The translations under genes and the position numbers were made by a program. The notes under the pieces are model-generated. The model did no database searches. It was not told the DNA's origin and worked only from the letters and a program-made list of their open reading frames with translations. Below, one piece after another: positions 9,332 to 18,467 of a DNA stretch of 64,000 nt (the stretch's first letter is position 1; every line of letters begins with the position of its first letter). This DNA is from UTCHB3 sp002050155. GTDB taxonomy: Bacteria; Bacteroidota; Ignavibacteria; Ignavibacteriales; Ignavibacteriaceae. Location: NCBI GenBank assembly GCA_030584105.1, contig CP129491.1, positions 1,240,001-1,304,000 of the forward strand. The letters run 5' to 3'.

Positions 9332-9694
9332 ATGGATATATTGATAGTTGATGACGCTGAAAGCGTTCGACTAAATATTTCGCGGCTTATCAGCGGGGCG
9401 TTGCCCGAAATTACTATTTCAACGGCTTCAGATTGCCGTTCTGCAATTGAGCTGTTGAAATCAAAAGAGTTTCAGTTAGTTGTGCTGGATATTAAACTGC
9501 CTGATGGTTCGGGCTTCGATGTTCTGACAACAATTAATGAAATGGGGCTGCAAACGAAAGTTGTGATGGTTTCAAACTTCGTGTGTGATAAATTCAAAGC
9601 AAAAGCCATGGAGCTTGGCGCCGCTAAATTTTTTGATAAAACCGGAGAAATTGACGGGCTGATAGCTTTTATCGGCGAAGTGACATCAGCTTAG
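9332..9694 (+). CDS. Stand-alone CheY-like receiver protein
   Basis: A 120-aa single-domain receiver with D7/D8, phospho-acceptor D53 (LVVLDIKLPDGSG) and a lysine near 104 (FFDKTGE). It has no output domain, so it may be a phosphate sink, a competitor, or a regulator acting by protein contact. It lies 117 bp after the NarL-type regulator but has its own upstream AT-rich region. Its last codons (EVTSA plus stop) are repeated downstream in degenerate tandem copies. Confidence 0.9.
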   Translation: MDILIVDDAESVRLNISRLISGALPEITISTASDCRSAIELLKSKEFQLVVLDIKLPDGSGFDVLTTINEMGLQTKVVMVSNFVCDKFKAKAMELGAAKFFDKTGEIDGLIAFIGEVTSA

Positions 9695-9815
9695 AAGGGC
9701 GCCGGTTCAGAAGTTGCAGCAGTTTGGAAGTGGCGTCAATTTAGAAGAAGCAGCAACTTGGAAGTGGCACTGGTTTGGGAGAAGCAGCAGCTTGGAAGTG
9801 GCATCAACTTAAGTT
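9677..9815 (+). repeat. Degenerate tandem copies of the receiver gene 3' end
   Basis: Units beginning GAAGTG start at 9677 (gene end), 9727, 9761 and 9795, spaced 50, 34 and 34 bp. The second copy still reads E-V-A-S-I-stop against E-V-T-S-A-stop in the gene. Copies diverge with distance. The rest of the 697-bp gap to the peptidase holds a G-rich tract and the RNA candidate described separately. Confidence 0.75.
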
Positions 9816-9951
9816 TTTAAGCGAGATTTCCCCCTTTTTTTTTAACTCATAACTTAATGAGTAAATAAAATGTGTTAAACTGAACTTTTTAAAATTATCA
9901 AATGTTTGAAAAGATAACGATTGAGCGAGGCTGTTCAAAAATGCGCAAAAA

Positions 9952-9976
9952 GGGGGGGGGGGAAATGGGAAAGGGA
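9952..9976 (+). other. G-run with G-quadruplex potential
   Basis: Eleven G in a row (9952-9962) are followed by two GGG runs and a GG within 15 bases. Four or more G3 tracts with loops of three or four bases meet the usual intramolecular G-quadruplex pattern. Homopolymers this long are also prone to sequencing or replication slippage. Confidence 0.5.
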
Positions 9977-10083
9977 GGAAATAAGGTAATCGGAACCGGG
10001 GCGGAATAGGAAAAGGTAAAACGAAAAAATGGCGAAAAAAATACTGTCGTAAAAATTCGACAATTCATTTTCTGATTTTACTA

Positions 10084-10114
10084 TTTGTAACATTTCCCCA
10101 ATGAATTAAATTTG
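10084..10114 (+). promoter_or_regulatory. Bacteroidota-type promoter of the RNA candidate
   Basis: TTTG (10084-10087), a 19-nt spacer and TAAATTTG (10107-10114) give a full match to the Bacteroidota -33/-7 consensus. No protein gene follows on this strand. Confidence 0.55.
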
Positions 10115-10119
10115 TAGTA

Positions 10120-10350
10120 TGAGTTTGTGATTTTCCAAAGCCGGAAGATCGAAATGTTAGTGAAAGTATTGGTTATGCAACCCGGCGGCGGTCCTTTGAA
10201 CAGTACCTAATGAGGCGGAAAATTGTTGTATTTTGTAGATTCCTCCTCTTAGGCTACTGATAAGAGCTTGATGATGATGATGAGAACCTGTTATGGTTTG
10301 TATCTCCCCGATACAAAAAAGGCTGTTCGGCCCCTTCGAACAGCCTTTCT
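10120..10350 (+). ncRNA. Candidate structured non-coding RNA
   Basis: A consensus promoter and a bidirectional terminator bracket about 225 nt without a credible gene. The core is an 18-bp helix (10201-10220 with 10240-10259) interrupted only by two single-base bulges and one mismatch, with a 19-nt loop. A second perfect 8-bp hairpin, TTTGTATC / GATACAAA, lies at 10297-10317. It does not match the motifs I know for tmRNA, RNase P or SRP RNA; size and layout would allow a 6S-like RNA, but I cannot confirm that. Three tiny ORFs (11, 16 and about 45 codons) overlap it, one by TAATG, so a small-peptide locus is the alternative. Confidence 0.4.
10315..10350 (-). terminator. Bidirectional terminator between peptidase and RNA candidate
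   Basis: The stem GGCTGTTCG / CGAACAGCC (10321-10329, 10337-10345) has six A on its left, which read as a U-run for the minus-strand peptidase gene. A short T-rich stretch on its right could serve the plus strand. Confidence 0.85.
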
Positions 10351-10391
10351 CATTCTTAAACCCTTTCTAAACAAACTTCAAATAAAAAGCG

Positions 10392-12863
10392 TCATTTCAA
10401 CAGCGTAATCTTCTTGGTTGCAGTAAACTTCCCTGCCTGCATTCTTACTAAGTAAACACCCGAAGCCAAACCCTCACCCGTTACTGTTACTGAATAATTC
10501 CCTTGGTTTTTTCTCTCAGAAACCAAAGTGCGCAGTTTTGTTCCCCGGATATCATAAAGTTCCAGAACTACTTCGCCCGGTTCAGCCACGGTAAATTCAA
10601 TAACGGTTTCCGGGTTGAATGGGTTGGGATAATTCTGCGAAAGTGAATAAGCAAAAACAGACGATACTTCAACTTCAACCGTACCCAAAACAACAACGGT
10701 ACCGTCGAAATCCTGTTGTTTCAACCTATAGGTAACAATGTTCGCTCCCGGTCTCCGGTTAAACTTTGTACCATTCTCCTCACCGGGCTGCACACCAATG
10801 TAGTCACCGGTAAGCCTGTCAGCTAATGGTTTCTCGTCTGTGAACGAATAATGTTTCGCCTCGGTTGTTGTTCCGTTACCATTAACAAAACCAAGATTTA
10901 TAAACTCACTCCCGGTTTGTTTTTCAACAATAAAGCCAAAATTGTTGGTTTCTGTAACGGTTTGCCATTGAAGAACAACCTTATTTCCAACGGTTGTTCC
11001 AGAAAAAGAGCCAAGTTCAACGGGTATTTCAGAATATTTAAAAATCTCGATATCGTCGATATAAATTCCGTCTTTTTGAACTGAGCCATCCGATTTCAAC
11101 AAAAAGCGAAGCAAAATATCTTTACCGATATACTCGGAAAGGTCAACCACTTCCTTTTGCCAGGTAGGTTGCGAGCCGTTATAAACGGGCTGCCCGGAAG
11201 GCTGGAAAGACCCGGCTCCGTTCACCATTCCCGATGCACGAAGTGGTGCCCAGCTCGATCCTCCGTTGGTTGAAATTAAAAGCTGTGCATAGTCCCAACC
11301 TGTTTCCAAATCCCACTGCGCCCGGTAAGAAAGTCCTGCACCCACCGCACCGCTTAAATTTACGGCGCTTGCCTGTGTAAGCGTTATGTTTTGGTTCGGC
11401 GAGTAGTTCCCGGTGGGTGAATCTGCAAAAGCACTCGGCGCAGAAACATATTTGGAAGTGGTAAGCCCCCAGGTACCTGTCGGTACCCAGCCGGCTATGC
11501 TGCTTCCGTTATCGCTGAAAATCAGGTTAGACTCAGCATTATAAAACCTATAAAAAGTTGTCGGTGGTGTGCTCCCCGGTGGATTAATACCCCCACCGCC
11601 GGTTGGAGAAGTAACCACTAAGTTCCCCCCGTTATCCTGTGCGGCAAAGTAGTATTGGACCGTAGCCCCCGAAGGAAGCGCCGGAAAAGCGAAGGAATAT
11701 GTAAACGATCCTTCTGTTGGTTTTGTGTCACCTTCTCCCGGTATTCCGGTGCCGTTGGTTAAAGTTCCGGTTAGTGCGATAAATTGCCCAAAGCTTCCCC
11801 CCGGCTCAGCCACTCTGTAATACATGCGAGGGGCAGCATTTCCTGTCCCCACATCAAGCCCTGTTGAAATAGTGGCTGTTGTTGAAAAACTTCCCGGGCG
11901 GTAAGCCGACTGCACTGCCGAGTGGGTTATTACAATATCCATATTCAGCGCAAAACTTGCTATAGAAATTGTTGCTAATTTAGCCATTTTGAAGTAATAT
12001 GGGGTATTGTAATAGATCATTTTGTCATTTACCGTGTGGTAATAGGCGTTAAAATCGTTGTTGTCATCTTCAATAAAACAAACTGCGCTGTAGCCTTGGG
12101 TCCAAAACGATGCGTGATCACTTGCGGTTATGGGTGGGTTGGGGCGGTTGATAACCAACCCGATGCCATACGAACCGTTTAGCTCAATCATTCTGTTATA
12201 AAGTTTAATTGAATTAGCAACAGATTCCTTCACATGGATGTTGCACACATTATCGTTATTCGAGTCCCATGCGATCATATCCATGTTAATAACCCCGAGG
12301 ATTGAGTCCCCGGCTAACCGAGCCTGCCGTGCATAATAATCAGAACCAATAAGCCCCTGCTCTTCCTCATCCCAAAGTGCAAAAATGAGCGTGTAGGGAA
12401 AGTTGTATTGTGAAAGCACCCTGGCAGCCTCGAGCACGGCGGCAGTTCCGCTTCCGTTATCATCCGCTCCGGGTGCAACCGAACCGGAGGGCATGCAGTC
12501 GTAATGGGCACAAATCATATATTTTTGGTTAGGGAACTCCGTACCTACTTTCACGCCGATCACATTCTTGCCGGATGAAGAGAAAGACTGTTGAGAAGCG
12601 GTAAGCCCAAACCTTGCAAGCGTTTCCTGAATAAAATTCCCCGCCATATCGTTCGAAGGGTTAGTTTTATAACGGGAAACAATGGTGTAGGGCTGCCCGC
12701 CAATGGTAACCTGTTCCCCTCCTGTTATTTGGCTTGCAAATTTCAGAAGTGAATCCTGGTTCATCTGATTCAAAATATTCGGAAGTGTCGCCTGCGGAAA
12801 AAGTGTGAATGGTGCTAGAAGAACCACTACTGCTATCATGGTAATATATCGTCTTAAGGACAT
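10392..12863 (-). CDS. Secreted M28 aminopeptidase with T9SS sorting domain
   Basis: A zinc-dependent exopeptidase (823 aa) exported with an N-terminal signal (MSLRRYITMIAVVVLLAPF). The M28 metal and catalytic residues are visible: H120 and D122 (ICAHYD), D134 (PGADDNGSG), E167/E168 (WDEEEQGLIGS), D195 (NMDMI) and H276 (YYHTVND). After the peptidase (to about 310) come an Ig-like segment, a MAM/immune-inhibitor-A-like jelly-roll (about 430-610) ending in YIDDIEIF, a VELGSFSG...LQWQT domain common in Ignavibacteria exoproteins, and the T9SS domain starting at NYPNPFNPETVIEF. It probably feeds the cell amino acids from extracellular protein. Monocistronic. Confidence 0.94.
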   Translation of the reverse strand: MSLRRYITMIAVVVLLAPFTLFPQATLPNILNQMNQDSLLKFASQITGGEQVTIGGQPYTIVSRYKTNPSNDMAGNFIQETLARFGLTASQQSFSSSGKNVIGVKVGTEFPNQKYMICAHYDCMPSGSVAPGADDNGSGTAAVLEAARVLSQYNFPYTLIFALWDEEEQGLIGSDYYARQARLAGDSILGVINMDMIAWDSNNDNVCNIHVKESVANSIKLYNRMIELNGSYGIGLVINRPNPPITASDHASFWTQGYSAVCFIEDDNNDFNAYYHTVNDKMIYYNTPYYFKMAKLATISIASFALNMDIVITHSAVQSAYRPGSFSTTATISTGLDVGTGNAAPRMYYRVAEPGGSFGQFIALTGTLTNGTGIPGEGDTKPTEGSFTYSFAFPALPSGATVQYYFAAQDNGGNLVVTSPTGGGGINPPGSTPPTTFYRFYNAESNLIFSDNGSSIAGWVPTGTWGLTTSKYVSAPSAFADSPTGNYSPNQNITLTQASAVNLSGAVGAGLSYRAQWDLETGWDYAQLLISTNGGSSWAPLRASGMVNGAGSFQPSGQPVYNGSQPTWQKEVVDLSEYIGKDILLRFLLKSDGSVQKDGIYIDDIEIFKYSEIPVELGSFSGTTVGNKVVLQWQTVTETNNFGFIVEKQTGSEFINLGFVNGNGTTTEAKHYSFTDEKPLADRLTGDYIGVQPGEENGTKFNRRPGANIVTYRLKQQDFDGTVVVLGTVEVEVSSVFAYSLSQNYPNPFNPETVIEFTVAEPGEVVLELYDIRGTKLRTLVSERKNQGNYSVTVTGEGLASGVYLVRMQAGKFTATKKITLLK

Positions 12864-13013
12864 GGTATTGCCGTTTTTTATAATTAATAATTTTTGTAAA
12901 TCTAAATTATGGAAAATCCAAATAAAAGGCTATAGTTCTTATTGAAATTTGGAAATTCGTAAGAATAATTGCTGTTCTTAATTGCAGCCTTTAATAAAAC
13001 CAATTGCTTGCAA

Positions 13014-13083
13014 AAAATCCAAAGGGGTGCGCCAAATAAGGAAAAAGTACTCTGCGAAAATCCAAAGGGGTGCGCCAAATAAG
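13014..13083. repeat. 43-bp-period duplication near tRNA-Arg
   Basis: A 27-bp block (AAAATCCAAAGGGGTGCG...) occurs at 13014-13040 and again, identical, at 13057-13083. It lies in the 303-bp gap between the peptidase start and tRNA-Arg. Nothing else is seen in the gap. Confidence 0.9.
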
Positions 13084-13166
13084 ATAACAGAAGGCTGCAA
13101 ATTGAAACCCAAATTTCGTATATTTACAAGTGTGATTTAGCCATTTTGGCGTCACCTCTTTTTTAT

Positions 13167-13240
13167 GCCTCCGTAGCTCAGGTGGATAGAGCAGCAGTTT
13201 CCTAAACTGTTTGTCGGGTGTTCGAGTCGCCCCGGGGGCA
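13167..13240 (+). tRNA. tRNA-Arg (anticodon CCT)
   Basis: A 74-nt cloverleaf. Acceptor GCCTCCG pairs with CGGGGGC (one G-U), the anticodon arm is CAGTTTCCTAAACTG with CCT, and the T arm is GGGTG-TTCGAGT-CGCCC. It lies only 27 bp before the enolase start with no terminator between, so the two are probably co-transcribed. Confidence 0.96.
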
Positions 13241-13267
13241 CCCTTCTTATTTACATGGAGAATAATA

Positions 13268-14560
13268 ATGACTGAAATAATAGATATTGTAGCCCGCGAG
13301 ATACTCGATTCCAGAGGAAACCCTACCCTTGAAGCAGAAGTGCTGTTAGAGTGTGGCGTTATCGGAAGAGCTGCTGTACCAAGTGGCGCCTCTACCGGCT
13401 CAAACGAAGCCTGCGAACTTCGGGATGGCGACAATTCCCGCTACCTTGGAAAAGGCGTCGAAAAAGCCGTTGATTTTGTGAATAACGAAATCGCCGATGA
13501 ACTTATCGGGTGGGACGCCACCGAGCAGGTTGCCATCGATAACTATATGATTGAACTTGACGGCACCGAAAACAAATCCCGTTTTGGTGCAAACGCAATT
13601 TTGGGTGTATCCCTTGCTTGCGCAAAAGCATCAGCTGAGGCTTTTGGTCTCCCGCTTTACCGTTACATCGGCGGCACCAACGCAAAAGTGCTCCCGACTC
13701 CTATGATGAACATTTTGAACGGCGGCAAACACGCTGACAATAATGTTGATTTTCAGGAGTTTATGGTTATGCCCGTTGGCGCACCTACTTTTAAAGAAGC
13801 ACTCAGATACGGAACTGAAGTGTTCCACACACTAAAAAGTGTGCTGAAGAAAAAAGGGCACAACACTTCCGTTGGCGACGAGGGCGGTTTCGCACCATCA
13901 CTTCGCTCTAACGATGAAGCAATTGAAGTGATTCTGGAAGCAATTACAAAAGCCGGATACGCACCGGGAAAAGATATTATGATTGCACTCGACCCCGCTT
14001 CGACTGAAATGTGGAACCATGAGAAGAAAACCTACAAATTCTTCAAATCAACTCAAAACGAGATTTCTTCCGACGAAATGATCGCTTTTTGGGAAAACTG
14101 GATAAGACAGTACCCGATTCTTTCGATTGAAGACGGTTTGGCGGAAGATGACTGGGAGGGCTGGAAGAAGTTTACTGATAATGTTGGCAGCAAAATTCAG
14201 TTGGTTGGCGATGACCTGTTCGTTACCAATACTAAGATTCTTGCAAAAGGAATTGAACTCGGATGCGCTAACTCGATTCTGATTAAAGTGAACCAAATCG
14301 GCACTCTTACCGAAACTTTGGACGCAATTGAAATGGCAAGAAGTGCAGGCTACACAGCTGTGGTTTCACACAGAAGCGGCGAAACAGAAGACACAACCAT
14401 TGCCGACATAGCAGTTGCCACCAATGCGGGTCAGATTAAAACAGGCTCCGCAAGCCGTACCGACAGAATTGCTAAATATAACCAGCTCCTCAGGATTGAG
14501 GAAGAATTAGATACTACCGCAATCTTCAAAGGGCTTGGTGCTGTTAACTATAACGGGTAG
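13268..14560 (+). CDS. eno: Enolase
   Basis: Interconverts 2-phosphoglycerate and phosphoenolpyruvate in glycolysis and gluconeogenesis; cytosolic, Mg-dependent. The protein is 430 aa, standard length. Signature segments include SGASTGSNEACELRDGD near the N-terminus, GDEGGFAP, SIEDGLAEDDWEGW, LIKVNQIGTLTET and SHRSGETEDTTIADIAV. I chose the ATG at 13268 because GGAG lies 7 nt upstream and the protein then starts MTEIIDIVAREILDSRGNPT, as in other enolases. The longer open frame begins inside the tRNA. It follows tRNA-Arg and ends at a strong terminator. Confidence 0.98.
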   Translation: MTEIIDIVAREILDSRGNPTLEAEVLLECGVIGRAAVPSGASTGSNEACELRDGDNSRYLGKGVEKAVDFVNNEIADELIGWDATEQVAIDNYMIELDGTENKSRFGANAILGVSLACAKASAEAFGLPLYRYIGGTNAKVLPTPMMNILNGGKHADNNVDFQEFMVMPVGAPTFKEALRYGTEVFHTLKSVLKKKGHNTSVGDEGGFAPSLRSNDEAIEVILEAITKAGYAPGKDIMIALDPASTEMWNHEKKTYKFFKSTQNEISSDEMIAFWENWIRQYPILSIEDGLAEDDWEGWKKFTDNVGSKIQLVGDDLFVTNTKILAKGIELGCANSILIKVNQIGTLTETLDAIEMARSAGYTAVVSHRSGETEDTTIADIAVATNAGQIKTGSASRTDRIAKYNQLLRIEEELDTTAIFKGLGAVNYNG

Positions 14561-14637
14561 GGTTGTTCTCCGGTTGACACTTATTTATCAGCTATCGAGT
14601 GGCTATTTAATTAGCAAATCTTACCTTAAAAATTAGT

Positions 14638-14681
14638 GAGGCTGTTCTGAAATTAAATTCTCAGAGACAGCCTCTTTTTTT
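14638..14681 (+). terminator. Terminator of eno
   Basis: The stem GAGGCTGT / ACAGCCTC (14638-14645, 14667-14674), extended inward by TCTGA / TCAGA, is followed by seven T. The GAGGCTGTTC core recurs at about 9927 and in the 10321 terminator. Confidence 0.92.
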
Positions 14682-14731
14682 GTTTAAAAACCTTTTGACT
14701 TTTTATGAACTTTTGAGTTTTTTAAGATATT

Positions 14732-17539
14732 TTACAAAAACTTACCCGTAACGCTTTTTTTGTTTTTCGCTACGGCTTCCGGTGTGCCTTCCGCGATTAT
14801 CCTTCCGCCGGCAGCACCTCCTCCGGGGCCCAGATCAATAATCCAGTCTGCGGCTTTTATAACATCCAGATTATGCTCAACAACAACGAAAGTGTTCCCT
14901 TTATCAACCAACTTCTCAATAACTTTCAGAAGCACATTCACATCCTCGAAGTGCAGCCCCGTTGTTGGTTCATCCATAAAATAAATCGTTTTGCCCGTTG
15001 AAACTTTGCTTAATTCCGTAGCAAGTTTAACGCGCTGCGCTTCACCTCCTGAGAGGGTTGTCGCCTGCTGACCAAGTTTAATATACCCTAAACCTACATC
15101 GTAGATCGACTGGATTTTCCTCTTAATGCGGGGCATATCGGCGAAGAACTCAAGCGCCTCGGTTACGGTCATTTCCAGAACATCGTCGATTGATTTTTTC
15201 TTATATAGCACCTCAAGGGTCTCCCGGTTATACCGCCGCCCATTGCAGACATCACACTTCACATAAACATCGGGGAGGAAGTTCATTTCAATTTTCTTCA
15301 GCCCATCGCCTCCGCAAGCCTCGCACCTTCCGCCGGATACATTGAAACTGAACCTGCCCGGCTGGTAACCCCTGATTTTTGATTCGGGCAACTGCGCAAA
15401 TAAGTCCCTGATAAATGTGAATAAACCGGTGTAGGTTGCCGGGTTCGAGCGAGGTGTCCGCCCAATTGGTGACTGATCCACTTCAATTACTTTATCAATA
15501 TGCTCCATACCCTCGATAGAATCAAAAGGAAGCGGAACATCTTTAGTTCGGTAAATTTGGTTCATCAGGCGCTTCACTAAAGTTTCGTTTATCAGCGAAG
15601 ATTTACCCGAACCACTTACACCGGTTACAACCACAAACTTGCCGAGCGGTATGGAAACATCCACTGATTTCAGGTTGTTCCCCCGTGCTCCGCGAAGTGT
15701 CAGCAGCTTCCCGTTGCCTTCGCGTCGTTGTTTTGGGGGCGAAACAAACCTTTTGTTCCTGAGATAATCAAGCGTTAGAGAATGATCTATTTTACTGTTT
15801 TTAAGAAGCGACAGTGTTTCACCCATCGCCACCACTTCCCCACCGTGCTCACCCGCAGCGGGGCCTAAGTCAATTAAATAATCAGAGCTTTCAATCGTCT
15901 CTTTATCGTGTTCAACCACAATTATCGTGTTGTTCAAATCGCGCAACATTTTCAAAGAGTTGATCAGACGAATATTATCCCGCTGGTGCAAACCGATTGA
16001 AGGCTCATCCAAAACATAGAGCACACCTGCTAACTGCGTGCCAATCTGGGTTGCCAACCGAATTCGCTGCGACTCACCACCCGAAAGCGTCCGCGCACCT
16101 CGGGAAAGCGTCAGGTAATCCAAACCAACATTAAGTAAAAAATCGAGGCGTGAGTTTATCTCTTTCAAAATCGGCTTTGCAACAATTGCATCCCTGCCGT
16201 GAAGCTCCACTTTTTCAAAAAATTCTTTACATTCAACTATTGAAAGCGCAGTAACTTCGCTTATGTTCTTACCGCCAAAAAATACAGAAAGCGACTCTTT
16301 CTTCAGCCGCCCTCCCTCGCAGGTGCGGCACTTAGCAATATTCATGTACGACTCGACCCACTCACGCACCTTAACCGAAGATGTGGAGGTGAAATAGTTT
16401 TGCATGTAATTTAACACGCCGGAAAAACGGTGCTTGTAAGAAACCTCTTTTTTGCCGCCATACGAGTAGTAAAATTCAAATTTTTCTTCCGAGCCGTTAA
16501 GGATAATATCCAAAACTTTTTTCGGAAGGTCTTTTATGGGTGTATCGAAATCAAAACCAAGCACCTTGGAGATGGTTTCAAGCTGATTGAAAAAATACAT
16601 CGGTCTCGGCTTACCCATCGCGGCTATGCCTCCCTCATTGATCGCTTTGCTTCTGTCGGGGATGATAAGATTAAGATCGAATTCTTTTTTCTCCCCCAGC
16701 CCGTCGCAATCGGGGCAGGCACCAAAAGCCGAGTTAAAAGAGAAAGAATTGGGTGCAAGTTCCTGGTATCCTATTCCACAGTTTGGGCAGCTGAGGTGTC
16801 TGCTGAAGATGTGGTCTTCTTTTCCGTCGTTCACAATCATCACACCGCTGCCATAGTTTAGCGCCACTTCAACGGATGACTCCAAACGGGCTGCAATTTC
16901 CGGTTTAAGTGTAAATTTATCCACCATAATCTCAATATTGTGGATTTTGTAGCGATCGACCTGCATGCCGGTAGTGATATCTCTAACTTCACCGTCGGTT
17001 CTGACTTTCAGAAAGCCGTCTTTAGCGATTTCTTCAAAAAGCTCGCGGTAGTGCCCCTTTCTACCCCGAATCACGGGTGCAAAAAGTGAAATTTTCTTCC
17101 CTTCAAACTCACGGTTTATTCTTTCGAGAATCTGTCCCATGTTCTGTTTTTGAACCGAAGCACCACAGTTATAACACTTTATAATCCCAAGGCGGGCGTA
17201 GAGAAGACGCAGATAATCGTAGATTTCCGTAACCGTGCCGACGGTTGAACGGGGGTTGCCCGAAGTTACTTTCTGCTCAATTGAAATGGCGGGGCTTAAT
17301 CCTTCGATCTGATCCACATCCGGTTTTTCCAACATATCGAGGAACTGTCGGGCGTAAGCCGAAAGACATTCTATATATCTCCGCTGTCCCTCTGCGTAAA
17401 TGGTATCGAATGCTAATGAAGATTTACCCGAACCGGAAAGCCCGGTGATAACCGTGAAGGAATTTCTGGGTATCTCTATATCGATATTTTTGAGGTTGTG
17501 CTCTCTGGCACCTTTAACAATTATCTTGTCGTGAAACAA
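14732..17539 (-). CDS. uvrA: Excinuclease ABC subunit A
   Basis: The damage-recognition ATPase of nucleotide excision repair, acting as a dimer with UvrB. The protein is 935 aa, normal length. There are two ABC modules: Walker A GLSGSGKS at 33-40 and GVSGSGKS at about 639, and signature LSGGESQRIRLATQIG and LSGGEAQRVKLATELS. Zinc modules show CPNCGIGYQ...CPDC and CEACGGDG...CDVC. The N-terminus (DKIIVKGAREHNLKNID) is canonical. It is monocistronic, convergent with eno and divergent from the IMPACT-family gene. Confidence 0.98.
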   Translation of the reverse strand: MFHDKIIVKGAREHNLKNIDIEIPRNSFTVITGLSGSGKSSLAFDTIYAEGQRRYIECLSAYARQFLDMLEKPDVDQIEGLSPAISIEQKVTSGNPRSTVGTVTEIYDYLRLLYARLGIIKCYNCGASVQKQNMGQILERINREFEGKKISLFAPVIRGRKGHYRELFEEIAKDGFLKVRTDGEVRDITTGMQVDRYKIHNIEIMVDKFTLKPEIAARLESSVEVALNYGSGVMIVNDGKEDHIFSRHLSCPNCGIGYQELAPNSFSFNSAFGACPDCDGLGEKKEFDLNLIIPDRSKAINEGGIAAMGKPRPMYFFNQLETISKVLGFDFDTPIKDLPKKVLDIILNGSEEKFEFYYSYGGKKEVSYKHRFSGVLNYMQNYFTSTSSVKVREWVESYMNIAKCRTCEGGRLKKESLSVFFGGKNISEVTALSIVECKEFFEKVELHGRDAIVAKPILKEINSRLDFLLNVGLDYLTLSRGARTLSGGESQRIRLATQIGTQLAGVLYVLDEPSIGLHQRDNIRLINSLKMLRDLNNTIIVVEHDKETIESSDYLIDLGPAAGEHGGEVVAMGETLSLLKNSKIDHSLTLDYLRNKRFVSPPKQRREGNGKLLTLRGARGNNLKSVDVSIPLGKFVVVTGVSGSGKSSLINETLVKRLMNQIYRTKDVPLPFDSIEGMEHIDKVIEVDQSPIGRTPRSNPATYTGLFTFIRDLFAQLPESKIRGYQPGRFSFNVSGGRCEACGGDGLKKIEMNFLPDVYVKCDVCNGRRYNRETLEVLYKKKSIDDVLEMTVTEALEFFADMPRIKRKIQSIYDVGLGYIKLGQQATTLSGGEAQRVKLATELSKVSTGKTIYFMDEPTTGLHFEDVNVLLKVIEKLVDKGNTFVVVEHNLDVIKAADWIIDLGPGGGAAGGRIIAEGTPEAVAKNKKSVTGKFL

Positions 17540-17834
17540 TTTCTTTCCGTTTTTGAAGTACTTTATTTATCTGTGTCCCCTAAATTGTTCAGAAAAATTT
17601 GTGCAATCTTTACTGAATCCTGTTTATTCTCTTTTTAGGTGGTTTGAAGAACCACTCCCGCTTTTTGTGAAGATTTTTTAATTTGCCTTATATAATCAAA
17701 AAAAATCAATAAAATATCTATATTAATAACAAATTTTTTGATAATTTAATTTCTTTTTTACAGAATTAACCAAATGGCTTGCACTCAGTTAGTCCCCAAA
17801 TTTTTTAATAATTTTTATTTATAACACACAAAAG

Positions 17835-18467
17835 ATGTCTGAAAAACCGGAAGTTTTTACCACAATTCGAGATAAAGCGAACACCAAATATAAAGAGAAG
17901 GGATCAATCTTTCTCGCTTTTGCACATCCGATAAATTCTGCCCTACAGTTTGATGAACTTCTTGCGGGCTACAGAAAAGAGTATTATGACGCCGTGCACC
18001 ACTGTTCCGCCTATAAACTGATTGACGGCAATCAAAAATATTCCGATGACGGCGAGCCAACAGGCTCTGCGGGCATAAGGATTATGAATGCAATAGAGCA
18101 CAAAGGATTTAACAATCTTGCCATAATTGTTGTCAGATATTTTGGCGGTGTCAAGCTTGGTGTTGGTAACCTCGGGAAGGCTTACTACGAAACTTCAATT
18201 GAAACCTTAGAAAGAGCCGAAATGGTTACACTTCACAAATTTGAAAAATTTCATTTCAGCGCACCATACGAGCTTTCATCATTCCTTTACCGAGGGCTTG
18301 AAGGAAGCGATGTGAAAATTATTTCATCAGATTATGCAACTGGACTGAAAATTGAGGCTTGGATAAAAAGTGAAGTCGCTCATAAAATAGCCTCCGGGCT
18401 TTATGCTTCTTCTAATGGTGTTTTGGAAGTGTTGCCACTTAATGAAGAAAATTATTTTGAAGTGTAA
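17835..18467 (+). CDS. YigZ/IMPACT-family protein (UPF0029)
   Basis: A 210-aa cytosolic protein. The N-terminal UPF0029 domain carries the family signature VVRYFGGVKLGVGNLGKAY (about 95-115) and DGEPTGSAG; a smaller C-terminal DUF1949-like domain follows. The eukaryotic relative IMPACT regulates the GCN2 kinase; the bacterial role is unsettled, with links to translation stress and nucleic-acid binding. The 295-bp AT-rich gap before it separates it from divergent uvrA and shows no other feature. Its last codons are duplicated 61 bp downstream. Confidence 0.93.
   Translation: MSEKPEVFTTIRDKANTKYKEKGSIFLAFAHPINSALQFDELLAGYRKEYYDAVHHCSAYKLIDGNQKYSDDGEPTGSAGIRIMNAIEHKGFNNLAIIVVRYFGGVKLGVGNLGKAYYETSIETLERAEMVTLHKFEKFHFSAPYELSSFLYRGLEGSDVKIISSDYATGLKIEAWIKSEVAHKIASGLYASSNGVLEVLPLNEENYFEV

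Noticed and set aside
13211..13267. Longer enolase N-terminus
   Set aside because: The extra codons lie partly inside tRNA-Arg; the ATG at 13268 has a Shine-Dalgarno and the canonical start.
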